DNA of 60,000 nt from Membranipora membranacea (GCA_914767715.1 OU612071.1:17544948-17604947), one strand, 5' to 3'; numbered from the stretch's first letter, positions 42,601 through 55,399 are shown. The notes: generated from the sequence alone by a model not told the origin. Made by a program: numbers and translations.

Positions 42601-45600
42601 ATCCTGGAGAGTAGAGGACCTCTGAATCCATAGCTTTAAACTTAAAGAGAAATCCTTTCAACAACTTTCTTCTTCAGGTTAGTTAATTTTTCCAGGACCA
42701 CATTGTGATGAAAGGTTTTGTGGGAAAATATCTGTCTTCAAGAAAAAAGAATATGCAATATAAATTTTTGAACTGGTCAACGGTCTTGCTGGTAAGGAAT
42801 GATGGCTGTATATTTATGTGTTGCACTGTGTCATCCAATTTAATCAATTATTTGATGTGAGTTTCAGGAGAAAATCTTAGGCTTTGAAGCTAGCTGTTTT
42901 CTTGATAAAGCTCTTCATACTTTACCCATACACTTTCAAAATGTGGTTTCATAAACCGTAATTAAGAAAATGACATTATCAATAGAAAATTTTGTCCGAT
43001 ATAGAAACAGAGTACCCCAAATTTTGTATGATGTTCTGATAACCTAATATCATAGCAACTCATAAAGCGGCAAATATCATTATATATTGTGACCCCTCTT
43101 ACACATCCTGAAAACAGGTATATATTTGTTAGCCATACATTGCTGATGTGGTATCCAGCCATTTTCCCAATGTCATTTTCCCACCAATCTATTTTTAAAC
43201 CTCCTATTATCCAACCGAGCCATTCTACCACCAAGCCATATTCCCACCAAGCCATTCTCGCTCCCCTGAAATTGTTTCAGTTCTCCCACTGATTCATTTT
43301 TTCATTAGGACTTTTCCAAAAAGACTTTCATAGAGCATACAACAAAATTGCACTATAACAATCAGTGTATAGATATACTGAGAGAAGCTCAGTCTTTGGT
43401 TTATACATATTGATAACAAGACAGCAACTGTGTCAGGCCCGCTTTAAATGGCCACCCATATTTAACAGCACATATTCGTCATGGCAACGTTCACGCTCAT
43501 TGTAATTACCAGAGGCATTACAAGGAAAAATGATTCTAAAACATTCTAAATACCTTGATACAGTCAAAAAAAATAATTGATGCAGCGTCAATATTATGTC
43601 ATTCACTCGGAAAAGATTGTAAACTTTTGTTCAGCAGGGGGGTCTTTCAATTAGAAACAGCCAAAATTGCAATCTGATCGCTCACTCGCTGAGTGAGTGA
43701 GACCTGCTAGGGGTCTCGCTTTTAGATTGCTCACTCTCTGATGGAGCTATTTAGATTCTGAGTGAGCGATCTGAGAACGAATTTGTCTGATTGAAAAACC
43801 AAGTGAGCGATAATTTTGAGCGATGTGATAGTGTTAATCTGCTTTATTAAAGCATCACTGTTTCTAATTGAAAGACACCCCTGCCTGAGTTTTTGAAGGT
43901 TGTTACTGGGACATCAAATGATGCAAAATGTGAAAGCTTCCATCCCAAGCTAAGATCCTGAAACAAGTTTTGTACTGATGGCATATCTAAAAAATAGACA
44001 TACTATGTATTTTATGATCCGTTAATTCATATCAATGAGCTCAAAGCTCCATTTCCTAAGCCGTTTTTTACAATTACGGTTGAAATAGAATAATTATATT
44101 TGACTCAACAACTTTGAACTTTCTTGGTCTGAGAATTTACAGGGGTATATTTTTTGTTAGGGAAGTGGTTGGATGTGAATTTGATTTGGAGATAAAATGG
44201 CTAGTTAGGAAAACGGCATCAAGGCTTGTTGAGAAAATTGATTGGTTGAAAAATATATTGGTGGGAAAACGTCCGGGTGGGAATTTGGATAGTGGAGAAA
44301 CGTCCAGATGGGAAAATGGCAGAGTGGTAAATCATAAAGGTGGGAGAATGGCTTGGTGGGAAAATATCCTGGTGAGATAACAGCTTGGTGGGATTAGCGG
44401 AGATGGGGAAAAAGGTTTGGTGGGGAGTTGACATTTGGAAAATGGAGCGGATCCGCTGATGTAAAGGTTTTATAACCACTCACTCATATTTGGAACAAAG
44501 AAGATGCATGGTATTGCGCTCATACTGACTATACCTCCAATCACAATGAAGCTGTATACAAATCCAACAAACTAGAAAAAATAGAAAACATATGTGTTAA
44601 CATTCATTCAAAATTACAAAGAGCTGTAAGACACTTATCAGCTACAAAATACCTTCTTGGACTTTGACTGTAAACAACGTACAATAAATGCTGCTTGTTA
44701 CCATTATGCCATCCTTAATCGTCACCAATCTCTAGCTGATGACTGATTACAAAGAGATACCGCATTTGAGTCTGCCACAAATCCAGCAACATAACTGTAA
44801 ACATTCCGCCCGAATATCATGGTGTCATATCAACTGAGTAAAGATAATGTGAAAAAAATTTACTATGCATCATGAATATTTCCATTTTGTATTTTTCTTA
44901 AAGACTTTGGAAGGACCATACAAAATATAGTCTGGCAGCTAGTTCTGCAGTAGTTACGCAATATTTTCTCATTTAGAAAATTCAGAGCACTCCTGGGTAA
45001 AAATGATGTATAGTGTTAGAGATTGTCCTCCCTTCTTATCGAAGAGCTATGTGGTATTCAAGAGGCCTAGTGCTGTATTGACTTAATAAGCTATTACCGT
45101 TCTTATCCATACAAGTTCAAAATAAATATAGTTCCATGGTCAAGATACTTTTTGCAACAGTAGATGACTTAATGAATTTTATACAGGTCTCTCAAGTAGA
45201 TAGAAATGATAGTTTATTGGGCTGGTACAGCACTACTCCCCATGAATACCTCATATATGAGAAGGGAGGACAGTTTCTAACACTATACATAATTCTAACC
45301 CAGAAGTGCTCTGAATTTTCCAAGTGAAGATATTACGTAACTACTGCAGAACTGGCTGCCAGACTATGCATTGCTGCGGTCCTTCTTGAGTCTTTAAATT
45401 CGAGTCACTGAGGGATAAGCCTATATTTTTCAAGTAGCCGTTGTTATGAACAATGTAAACTTGAAGCACACAAAATACCTTTATCAGAACGCCTCCTACC
45501 AATCCTCCAAGTAAGCATCCCAAACCAAGAGCCAACTCTATCCAGCCCTGTAAGAAATACATATGAATATACTATATGAAGATTGAAATCCCCCTTTTTA

Positions 45601-48185
45601 ACTTCTCAGAATAAGTTATTTTTTCATATTCTTTTAGGTTAAGCTCAGATTAGAGCAGTATGGGTGATAATATTCCAAACAATATACAATGGATATTTTT
45701 TGTTGCCATGAGGATCAATATGACCAAAAGACAAAAGTCAAAAGGTTTCCTGCTTTCTGTTTTTTGACGGCTCTATCTGATAAAGCCAAAGAACTTAAAA
45801 TAGGCTTAACGTAACGGTCAAATGACTAATTATATTTAGCCTTATCTGAAATTGTTTATTATCAATTGTGTTTTATTTGAGGCTGATGCAGACCCATCTT
45901 GGACAACCCGTGAACATTTTACGTCCATTCATAATTATGACTACACAACAGTTTTCAAGCATGTCTGTGCAATTCATAAACCTTGATAGATAGATGTATA
46001 TAGCTTGTATCTACACAGTTGCCAGAAACTTGAACAGCATGTCCGGCGAGTTGCCAGCTGGATTAATCAAAGATTTGTATCGCTCATTATTGCAGCATAA
46101 TACTCACAAATATTGTTGCATTAGAATAAAATTTTGACTGCATGAGTATTGCTGTGCTTGATACGTTATATAATATTGCTCCAGCCCCTGATATCGTTCT
46201 CATGATAGAAAAGAGGATAAACAATGACTGTGGCTGTTCCATACATGCACTCACCCTGAAATGAGAGATACATTGAAAGTTGATGAAACAAACCACATAA
46301 AGCTTCCATTTCTGTAACATGTACTTCACAAGTTATCGAAAATGTTTATGTGGCTGTTGTTTAACTGTCAACCACGGGAAGTTTGAACCATGTTTTCTCA
46401 TCAGTCAAATGCAGAGTACTAGAAAGCATTGGAGAAGTTGACATAATCTCACCCCAATAAGATTGAAGCAATACCACAGGTTGCAGCACCTAAAATCATG
46501 GATTTCTTTGCAGTAAACTTTCTCACCTACAAAGCAGCAAGCAATGATTTAAATGACGGGCAATTATGCTGTCTGCCAAAGCTAATCAAAAATTGGAATT
46601 TCAAAGTCGAGTATAATAGTATTAGCATATTCTATCATTTTGTGGGCATACAACTGCATGACACATGTGTTCTGCCTGAAGCCTTGACTCAAACAATGTC
46701 TATAGTGCAACCTCTCCATGGCCGCCCCAGCAGCATCAAGCATTAAAAACTGCACATAGTTGCCTGGCCTTTTTCTCACTACCCGGAAAATTCAGAGTGC
46801 AAGGCAACAACTGCGTATAAATCATTTTCACTTCAAATCATGCAAATCAACCTGCTGCTGATTTGTTTGGAGTTTGAGATTTTGTTAGCTGTGGTTTTAA
46901 CAATTATAGGGGAGTGCACAATCGTCTTTATTATGTGTAATTTAAAGCTATGCTGAAATTTTGAGCCACTCTGGCATATGCAAATCCATGAACATTCCAG
47001 GTCGATATGAAACTTGTAGCAAGGGTTCTATGTTTTTGGGACTTACAGCAGCAGACAATGGTCCCCTTGGGTTTCTAAAAAAAGCATTTAAACTGTTTTT
47101 CTGAAAGTCAGCTGTCTTCCAAGCCAACTTATCTGCGGCCAAGCAATGTGCTATCTAGCCTTTCACAACAAAGAAACAACATACTGTAATGCGCATGAGA
47201 GCGATGGACATCCCTTGTTACGGTGACTCAGCGACAGGTTGGCAGCTTTCTTAGCTATGCAACAGTACCAATTATGAGGTATCACCAAAACTGCCAAAAT
47301 GCACACACAGGGGAATTTTATGGTGCTCGGGTTGGCAATGGAGAGGTTCTCAAATCAGCATTTAACTCATGGTTTCTGATTGAATACAAGTAAACAACAC
47401 AAATATCTTCGACCCATGAATAATTATAAAAGGCATTTTAAATTTCCATAACTTGCCTAATATAAGCTGTTCGGTCAAGTGGCTTGCAGTTTTATCATTT
47501 CTAGACATGTACATAAATCTTTTAGTTTGTATTGCTTTTTTGGCATGAGATTATGATTTAAAGAGGCTGCACAACAACGGCATAATGGAGCAATCATTAG
47601 TGTTACTATGGAAACCACCTTCAAACATGCGCTTGCATTAAACGTTCGATATTTACAGTGGTAGTTACGTAATTAACTCAGTGAAATACCAGAGTAAGAC
47701 ATACTGATGCAATGCTCATTGACACACAAGGGAATTTTACGCTGCTTGGATTGGCCATGGAGATGTTAACGAATCAGAATTTAACTCATGGTTTCTTGTT
47801 GAATACATGTGCGCTAAAGGCAATTCATCGATACCTGTTTGTCGATCTGCCTGCAGACCATTCCAATCAATAACCTAAATTGATCAATCAAATGACTTCT
47901 GATACTTACCATAAATGGACAGACAGGGCCGGCTATCAAGCGTCCAAAGTCATAACATCCGATAACAATTCCGTTTTGATATTCCTTCAATCCTCTCCTC
48001 TTGGCTTCGTAGTTGAAAAACGTCTCAGGCATTGTATCCACACAAACTACGAGTACGTTGATGAAGAGCATTGCAAATATTAACATGGTCTCATTCATTT
48101 TAGAACCATTCCCCAAACTATGACTTGGCTCCAATCCCTTCTTCTCTTCAGCATTTAGGAGCTGCTGCTTTTCTTCCGTTGACAT
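39625..48185 (-). CDS. SLC18B1: SLC18B1-like MFS transporter, complete, 430 aa, ten exons
   Basis: Exons, in transcription order: 48185-47910, 46526-46453, 46255-46108, 45547-45479, 44571-44484, 42433-42288, 41805-41710, 41278-41175, 40680-40585, 39820-39625. Phases join to 1293 nt ending in TAA. It is a twelve-helix major facilitator of the vesicular amine/polyamine (SLC18) type; the family exchanges substrate for protons across vesicle membranes. Family features seen: TMPETFFNYEAKRRG and GIVIGCYDFGRLIAGP around helices 1-2 (SLC18B1 has a similar FF-x-x-EA and GCY), FSIMRTISGAGA and IELALGLGCLLGGLVGG in the middle, and VNFGMAVGAMLGSPLTG near the end. Length is close to human SLC18B1 (about 456). 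The start at 48185 aligns with both paralogues; an in-frame ATG at 48227 would add 14 residues. The acceptor at 42434 has a weak pyrimidine tract. A GTATGT just before the stop could be a donor to an unseen last exon. Substrate unknown. Confidence 0.85.
41885..41975 (+). repeat. Cluster of CATGATATCATGG-type palindromic words
   Basis: About 90 bp of short overlapping palindromes (CATGATATCATG, GGTTAACC, CCATGG, GGATATCATGGATC) directly precede the perfect 68-bp palindrome. It looks like a tandemly decayed hairpin. In an MFS-gene intron. Confidence 0.6.
41976..42043. repeat. Perfect 68-bp palindrome without spacer
   Basis: The half CATTTGATATCCAATTTTGA and following bases to 42009 is the exact reverse complement of 42010-42043. 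The centre is CAACGTTG. It is in the MFS intron between exons 42288-42433 and 41710-41805, so the transcript would carry a 34-bp hairpin, and the DNA could extrude a cruciform. Confidence 0.93.
43131..43262 (-). repeat. Degenerate minisatellite, inverted partner of 44186-44420
   Basis: On the minus strand, units of about 15-17 bp read GGCTTGGTGGGAATAT, GGCTTGGTGGTAGAAT, GGTGGGAAAATGACATT and similar. The same unit in opposite orientation fills 44186-44420. Both are in one MFS-gene intron. Confidence 0.65.
43635..43883. mobile_element. 249-bp MITE with CAGGGG termini
   Basis: Left end CAGGGGGGTCTTTCAATTAG and right end CTAATTGAAAGACACCCCTG are inverted copies over 26 bp with a single difference. 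CAGGG-type termini are common in hAT elements. The inside has repeated GAGTGAGCGATC-like words in both orientations. A clean 8-bp target duplication is not visible. It lies in an MFS intron, between the two minisatellite arms. Confidence 0.75.
44186..44420 (+). repeat. Degenerate minisatellite, unit about GGCTTGGTGGGAAAAT
   Basis: About fifteen imperfect units of 15-18 bp, for example TTGGTGGGAAAACGTCC, GGCTTGGTGGGAAAATATCC and AGCTTGGTGGGATTAGC. An inverted set lies at 43131-43262. Confidence 0.7.
47300..47395 (+). repeat. Direct repeat about 95 bp, copy 1
   Basis: Similar to 47720-47815, with shared blocks GGGAATTTTA, CATGGTTTCT, GAATACA and AATCAG-TTTAACTCATGG. The copies are about 420 bp apart in the first MFS intron. 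Confidence 0.6.
47720..47815 (+). repeat. Direct repeat about 95 bp, copy 2
   Basis: Partner of 47300-47395. It ends about 95 bp before the first exon's donor. Probably two copies of a short element or a local duplication. Confidence 0.6.
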
Positions 48186-48258
48186 GGTGCTACACTCTGG
48201 TTTTGTTATCAAGACTGCAGGTGTCACTACTCATAGTCATAACTAAAAGAGACTGCAC

Positions 48259-48312
48259 TAGTTTAAGTGCTCAAACGGTGCAAGATGCTGGTAGAGGCAT
48301 TTCATTATCAAC
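48259..48312 (-). repeat. Copy of the CAGTTTRAGCGCT repeat family, in the MFS 5' flank
   Basis: AGTTTAAGTGCTCAAACGGTG followed by GGCATTTCATTATC matches, inverted, the block at 17390-17440. It lies 75-130 bp upstream of the minus-strand MFS start codon, so it may be in the promoter or 5' UTR. Confidence 0.5.
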
Positions 48313-48937
48313 CACTTTCTCCCCTCCGTTTAAGTATATACCCACAGTGCCACAGTTAGGCTAGATGGGACCTTATTATGATTGATGTTGTAGCGCTTGT
48401 ATATATATTATTGAATCATTTGCTCAGTGTTTTCAAGGCCCAGGTCAAGCTGGTGATCGATAAATCCTTTTTATTTATTAACAATTAAACCATTGGGTGA
48501 GAGACACTCCATACTGGTCACTGTACACTAAATCACATCGATCTTGAAATACGGATAATCTGTTGATATTTGATGTTTGGGCTTTGCTAATCAGCTTGCA
48601 GGGTAATTGAGACACAGCATTTCAGCTGTATAGTGAGCAATGTAATAAGACAGCTTTGCCTCATACTGCTTAATGTTGTGATATCAACATTGGACACTCA
48701 CTTACAATGATTTTGTTCTATTTCGAACCCTTAGATAATTATGTTAGTTAAATTGCCATAATTACTTTTGAAGAGGATCATTTGAGGGCTGACCGTCCAA
48801 GTTTACCCAAGTTTGTCCAAGTACCTCACAGAAATACAGGTCAATAAATACTGATTATATGTCACTGATATATACTTTTTCATTGATGTGATGTAGCTGC
48901 CCTTTAGTAAACTTTTGTGATGCATATTGCCTAAGTT

Positions 48938-49415
48938 CATACTTGCCAAGTAATCTTAATTCAATAGTGGGAGAGTTCAATTTACAGCGATACTGCACGG
49001 CAAGTCGCGGTGCTTCGAGGGTGCAAAGCACCCGAATGATCCACCTGGGGGTTTGGGGGCGGTGTGAGTTCCAATGGGGACCGGGATAGAGCCTCGGCTG
49101 CTGATGCTCTGAGAGCATTTATAGCCACTAGGAAGGGCTAAAAACGCATATTTGATCCTAAATAATTTCATGTTTGTACTTTGTACTAGTACTAAAATAT
49201 CCAACTGAGATGAAGTACGCTTGAAACACTTATCACCAACACATAGGCCAATTGGACTCATCAAGAAGTGCTTGGATTGTTGCTAAAAATTGTGATAGGG
49301 CTGTTGTCTCTCAAATCTGGAGGAAATAGTGAGATTAACAAAAAGTGGGAAGTGGTCAGAAGTGGGTTTGGAAATTTGGAGGGTCCCACCTAAATAGAGA
49401 GACTTGGCAAGTATG
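48938..49415. mobile_element. Inverted-repeat element with CATACTTGCCAAGT ends
   Basis: CATACTTGCCAAGT at 48938-48951 is exactly inverted at 49402-49415. Further in, the left side has GTGGGAGAG and the right side the complement of GGTGGGACCCTCC. From memory, CATACTTGCCAA followed by CTCCC-rich sequence is the end of a repeat found in many animals; not checked. The middle is GC-richer than its surroundings (GGTGCAAAGCACCC). No coding capacity. Confidence 0.55.
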
Positions 49416-50539
49416 CCTAAGTTTTGGAGGGTTGATACTTGGACCTCAATCAATGCATTAAGTATCAGTTGTCAGATTTTGAGCTGGGTTCATTTACTGA
49501 CTTTAAGCTATCTGAGGATGGAATATCTCCACAAATAGCCATTAGGCAGGCTGTCAGGGGTGGGTGGATGGGGAGGTTGGAAGACAGCCTGGGTAAATCC
49601 ATTTGCAAAGAGAGGACAACTCAAAAATAGACTGCAATTGTTGTGAATTCGGATTTAAATAAGAGTTGACTGATTAGATTCTATGGTCTACTGGTCATGT
49701 GATTACATCATGACTAATAGACTAAATTGATCTCTGTGTGTCGATATCTGTGGATCACGAAACTGAATTTAGATAAATTTACTCACTCCAGCCAGTCTCT
49801 AGTAGCTAAGCCCAAGTAAGTAGTAGTTTTACAACCAGTATGACATGCCAAATGAACAGGGAATCACATGGAGTAAGAAGAAGAATCAAAAAAGCAAACC
49901 CAAGTCTACTCCTTTATCAAACTAACAAAGATATTACTTGATGTTGTAGCCTCACATGTATAGCAGATAAAGAGAAATCCTGAATTGTTATTTCCTAATG
50001 AGAATATTGATTTTTACTGATGAAAATGATTATTGACATTAGAAAATTGGAAAAGCTCCTTGTATTAGTAGAAAGGTCTTACGCCTAACCCGCCAGCACT
50101 GGAATATAGATATTGCATCATTTTTTGAAGGCTTTGCTTGACCTACTTTCTTGCTGAGTTACAGAAATGTGGCAAAGGACCCAGGCTATATTAAAAAATA
50201 TATCAATGCTCACCAGTTCCCAAACCCAACGGCTATTGCCACCATTTATTTTGTTGCTGGGAATGATTCAACTGGTTAACCTCAAAGCAAAATGGCATAC
50301 CCTCATCATTTTTATTGTGGCAAACGTCTGAAACCATCTTGTAGTACGCTTTATCAGTATAATATTAAACCTGTATATTTTAGTTTAAGGTCAAAATAAT
50401 TGGCAGATAACCAAAAAGCAACCATGGCAACAGAACCTGTATTAATGAACTGGTCACAAACAGTCTGCATTGTCTCATTTAACAGACAAGTAGGAAACAT
50501 TGAAGAAGGGCTGATTAAGAACTTTAAGGGTTATGATAA

Positions 50540-51170
50540 TTTGGCGTCTGAGATTTAATCAACTTGTACTATATAGGATCACCAGTGATGTATATGATTG
50601 GAAACTTTGTAGGCTCAGTAATTACAAACAGAGTAAGTTTTCAGTATGAAGTTGTTGATCAAAGTAAGTGAGATAGGTACGACATCAACATAATAGCTGG
50701 ATTTCAGAGCGTGTCACAGTCGCTTTCACAGAACAATGATTGGAAAGAATGATTGGAAGATTGCCAGAGCAATTACAGACTATTTCATCATAAAGCTGCA
50801 CTAGATATTCCGTAGATATTTCCCTTTTTCTTCTCATTCATTGATGTGATTTAAAAATGTACGCAAATATAAATCACGGCATAAATCTAAAATAATCTGT
50901 TTAAGGTGACAGATGTAAATTCATGAGATCCAATAATTTAAGCATCGCTCCTTCAGCCTTGATGCTGGCTTATGAATTGGGGTACCACCCTCCAACAGCC
51001 CTTATTCACAGATCAATGAGGACTGCATATTTGCTCCATCAATCTTTACTTTTCATATCAATATTTATGATGAATGTTAAATAATAATCTTGGACTTTTC
51101 CACACAGGGGTATATCTACTCGACAATGTAAATTACTGCTCCAGTATACATACTTTGCTTATATATATAT
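50540..51170 (+). pseudogene. Two decayed exons of a third SLC18B1-like transporter copy
   Basis: 50540-50632 corresponds to the exon 41805-41710 of the minus-strand gene. It starts FGV, then a TGA stop, then LYYIGSPVMYMIGNF and VITNR (intact gene: LYYTGAPLMYIVGNL and VTNR), one codon shorter. The acceptor is lost (AA where AG is needed); a GTAAG donor remains. 51108-51170 corresponds to the next exon (41278-41175). It has an intact CACACAG acceptor, GYIYSTM, a TAA stop, ITAPVYILC, and then runs into (TA)n. Order, spacing and plus orientation match a normal gene. No other exons of this copy were found on either side. Confidence 0.85.
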
Positions 51171-53599
51171 ATATATTTATATTATCACCCACCGAATACA
51201 CAATGATGTTGGGGTGGTAAAGGTAACGTAGCATGAGGCTAATTAAAGCTCCTATAAGGGGCCTTTTCGGCTCTAGGCGGGTAAATGGCGAGATCTTAAC
51301 CCTATTCTATGACACAATAAAACACCTACAATTTTGCCTATGTTGCCTCCATTCCTGCATTTTTTCTTTGGAGTAATGTGAAAGCCAGCAATGAATGCAA
51401 TCACATAGAATATTGCCAATAACCAACACAACTAATTTGGTTTTTTCTAGCCATTATTTAGCAAACCTCAATACACATTAACGATTTTCTTCCGCTTCCG
51501 ATTGTATAGCCTTGACTTGAAATTCTCAGTGAGCGAAACAGGCAAGAAACCTCAGGGTGATGAAGCATTTTTATATCTTATTATCATCTTATATACCATT
51601 GTAACTGCTTGCTGTCAACAGTTTCTTACACCTAACAGCACATATTCAATCAAAGGGCCACATCTGCCTATTTTTCAATATATATCCGCCTCCTTTTCAA
51701 TGTATATATATATGCCTGATGTATGCTATCGATGCTTGGTGGTCAAATTTGGCTATGAAGATATCTTAGGCAAAAAGCAGTGGAGGTATAGGGGAGGGAG
51801 GATCGGCAAGGATTTTAGTGCATTAACAGAAACAGTCATGATGACAATTGTTTTGTATATTATAATCTAAAATAGCATCCAAAGCCATGTCTAGAAACAA
51901 GCAACAATTATCTCAAGCTCGACAAGGCCATAACTGTTGGTTTTGGACGAGTGGGACGAAAGGGGTAAGATATGGCGCAGGGTTAGATACCCTATCCAAC
52001 TAATTGTTATATGACCTTTACATTGATTGCCAATCAAAACAGCTCAGTGTCTCTCTCATCCCTACCGTCACCCTAGTTAGAGGTAGTGTCCCTGAAAGTT
52101 CCAATTTCCCGACGGCCAACTCAAACTGAAACCTTACTTTCATACATGTATGCATGTTGCGTTTCGATGGGTTCCCTGAGTGTATCAGTTTCTAGCTGTT
52201 TAGAATAATCAATGACTTAGTTGGTCCGGTTATTGACTTCTGGTGTATAGGTAAAACTTGATAAGGGTATCTAGTTTATTCGCTGTATTGTTGATAACAT
52301 GCCAACTAGATAGAAAACAATGTAATAATATTGGAATGGAGCTAAAATTTTTGCGTTGTAATAATTCTCCTCCCACAGTTTCTTAAAATCAATACCTTGT
52401 GTTTAACTTTGATTAGTTTTCACACAAGAATCTGTTTTCAGATCCAACACTTTATCCAGAAGTATGGACGTGTCATCACCATCACTCAGCATAAGCTCCA
52501 TTCTTAGGAATAAAGAGGCAAACAATAAAAATAGCTTTAAGACTGTTGAGGCTGTTGAGAGGAGGGAGGAGGTTTCCACATTGGTGCTGTTGCTGAATTA
52601 AGTAAAGAGCATAGTTTTTTAAACTCATGTTGTAAAAATTTGGTCACTCTCATTAATTCTGAGTAATGGCATTGCCTCTCAACAACCTGCACTGATGAGC
52701 AGTGCCACATATCACATATAGAACGCATTCAAATAAAGCCACCCAATGTCAGAACAATGCAACTGATAGCAGATGGCAGCAAGCTAGCTAATTAACAATA
52801 CAGCGCAGCTACAACAAGGCTATACGTGCTTTTGCATAAACTGATCTTAGAAGGCATTGAGCATTGCACCTTCAAGTGGAATTGGGCACTCAACTCTCAA
52901 ACGATCCTCATGAATGGGATAAATTTTGTAAAATTAATAACAACCTTGTCTTAGTGACAATCTAGGAGTTAAAATATATCAATTTCAAGTAAGTCATGTA
53001 CATTGGTACCATAACCTTTAGAGATATGATTTTTTTTCCCTGTTTTTCTCTCATTTTTCTTCTGTTATGTTTTTATTGTTTGGCTTGCACTGGTGCGTCC
53101 AGAAGAACATCATTTTAACGATGAAATTTTTTGTCAATATGGATGTAAACAAGCTAGGTCAAGGCCTCATGAGGCTTCACACTAGTGAGGTTTCTAACTA
53201 ATCAAGTGTCCCCAACCAGTCAGGTTTCCTACCACTTTAGTTTCATCAGCGGGGTTTAAAAGTGGGCGGTGCAGGTCAGGTCAGGTTAAGTCAGATATAA
53301 ATAACATAATCTACAGATGTCAACGGCATATACCAGCACCTCGATGAAAGATTGTAAACCATAACCACAAGGGATCACGACCGCTTAAGAATGGCGGGGT
53401 ATTTTGAAACAATAAAGTTGCAAAACAGTCTGGGTTACTGGATATAAAATGTGGAGATCACAATTAGAATTGAGTAGATAGTTGTCAGTTGACATCTAGG
53501 AGTGAAATGATCTACCTCTCTCGGCCAAAAAACTCACACTTAAAGCTTAGTTTCTTTGCATTTATGATCAAGTAATATGTCTTTTTAACCGCTAAATTC
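51171..53599. other. Stretch without a recognised gene
   Basis: No exon matching the remaining MFS exons, and no other gene. The ORF at 51502-51870 is open for 122 codons but shows no domain or splice context. Confidence 0.4.
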
Positions 53600-53802
53600 T
53601 AAAAAAGTTGAAGTTCACCATTTTCTAGAACATTGCCCTTCTGGTTGTCTTAGACATGCTTAATATCACAGTTCACGGGGCGATGACTGTTTTTTTGAGG
53701 CAAATGTGGATCATGCTCAATGAGATTCTTTTTTAAAAGCCAAAGTTCCATACACTAGTAGCAAGCTCTTTTTATGACAATGTTTGTGATAATTAATAAA
53801 TT

Positions 53803-53839
<37 letters not shown>
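53600..53839 (+). mobile_element. LINE 3' end with (AATC)n tail
   Basis: 53615-53720 is clearly similar to the 3' end of the antisense LINE fragment at 57315-58040: CATTGCCCTTCTGGTTG, ATGACTGTTTTTTTGAGGCA and the bases between line up with its last codons and 3' UTR. The copy ends in nine AATC units (53803-53839), as the other copy does. It is 5'-truncated, as is usual for LINE insertions. Confidence 0.7.
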
Positions 53840-53840
<1 letters not shown>

Positions 53841-55399
53841 AGTAGACTGTATTTTGTGTAGTTAAACTAATGGTCCCTTCAGTTGGTCAAAAGTAAAGGC
53901 ACACCATCTGAGTCAACAGCATACTCCTGGTACTTACCTCGTTATAACCTTTATTTCTCAGCAGTCAGTGCTTTGTTTCTTAAGAGGAAGTTGTTGGATT
54001 TTAATGGTGTCCCAATATCAGAACCCGTCTAGGTGAATTAATTCAGGTGCTATTCTGCAGAGATATACATATGCTGTAACGGGTTTTACTTTGACAGAGT
54101 TGGGTTATATAATGTGGAAAAAAGTATCGGACACAGTAAACCTCGCTATCCTAGTAAAGATGATCTCAAACTATGCTCTTCATCAATTGCTAAAATGGTA
54201 AAAAATAAAACAAATAATCCTCGTAACATTGGTCACATTTATGATATAAATCACTTGTCATAGTAAATGTAATGACTAATCTAGGTAATTGAAAAGTCAA
54301 ATCTCTGATCAAACCCTCAGGATCACTATCTTAAAAAAACTGATATCCGAAGAACTTTCAGCCATCTTTGCAAGGCAGGTTACTGGTATCATCATTTTGT
54401 AGTCAAATTGAACCCAGGATATAAAGTTGCTGGGAAGAGTTGGTGTTTGACATTCATTATCACGTGAACCTTTCTTCATATTTTGTACTATACCATGTAG
54501 TAGGATTGTCAGCTTCAAATTAACAATTTAATGCACTTATTCACTGTCCACTTTTGAACATTTTGAATATCTGAGGAATCGTCTGTTGTGTCTGACAAAA
54601 TAAAAAATCACTGAGAAATCCAGAAAGTAACCAGTAGTTGGTTTTTATTTAATGGCTAGTGTGAATTCCTTCTGCATGAATTATATGCAAAAAAGAAAAT
54701 AATATCTATATTTAGTTAAATGATAAGAAATATCAAAAGGAAATATCAAAAAGCAAGAGAGTGGAATAGTCACTGTGAATAATAAATCAAACATCCTGCG
54801 TGTCAGTTGTTATCTGTTTGAAAATAAGACAGAATTTAATAACCAAATAAATAATGAATAGAAAATTCACATGTTCTTGCGGTTTTTACTGCTCTTCATA
54901 AAATTTTACAATTGTACAGGTAAGATTTATTAAGAGCTCTTTGTGAGCAATGTCGTCTGATGCGATCACTTCAGCCACACAAAATAGTGGTACATTCTAG
55001 TGGTCAGGAAGAAAAAACACATGGGGCTGCATGAAGCAGTCTTTACAGTGAAATAAAGCAAGTATTTCTATTTATAAATTCACCAAGATTTGTTTTTCTT
55101 TGATAATATAGCAGTATAATATAAAGTTTATGCAATCAATATTTAACTTCAGTCTTTACTGCAAGGTACACGAGTGCATACTACACACACCTCAGTAGTT
55201 CTCTTGGTAAGTTCAAGTGTTAACTCTTCAGCCTTCAACATTCCGATCATGTAATACTAACTATAATTAATCATACAAGGTAATTATAGCTTACTGCGGT
55301 ATAATAACATTGACCATTATGTTGCATAAATCATAAAACTTTACTTATCCTTGGTAACACTAATCTACATATCAGTATTAGAAGGAAGGTAACACCATC
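53840..55399. other. Upstream region of the plus-strand MFS gene
   Basis: Should contain its promoter and 5' UTR. No exon, RNA gene or strong repeat is seen. Confidence 0.4.

Larger units (their letters stand above)
48186..50539. other. Upstream region of the minus-strand MFS gene
   Basis: Should contain that gene's promoter. Two repeats are seen (48259-48312 and 48938-49415). No exon is supported. Confidence 0.4.

Noticed and set aside
51502-51870. 122-codon plus-strand ORF
   Set aside because: No domain, no splice context, low-complexity AT-rich codons; probably chance.
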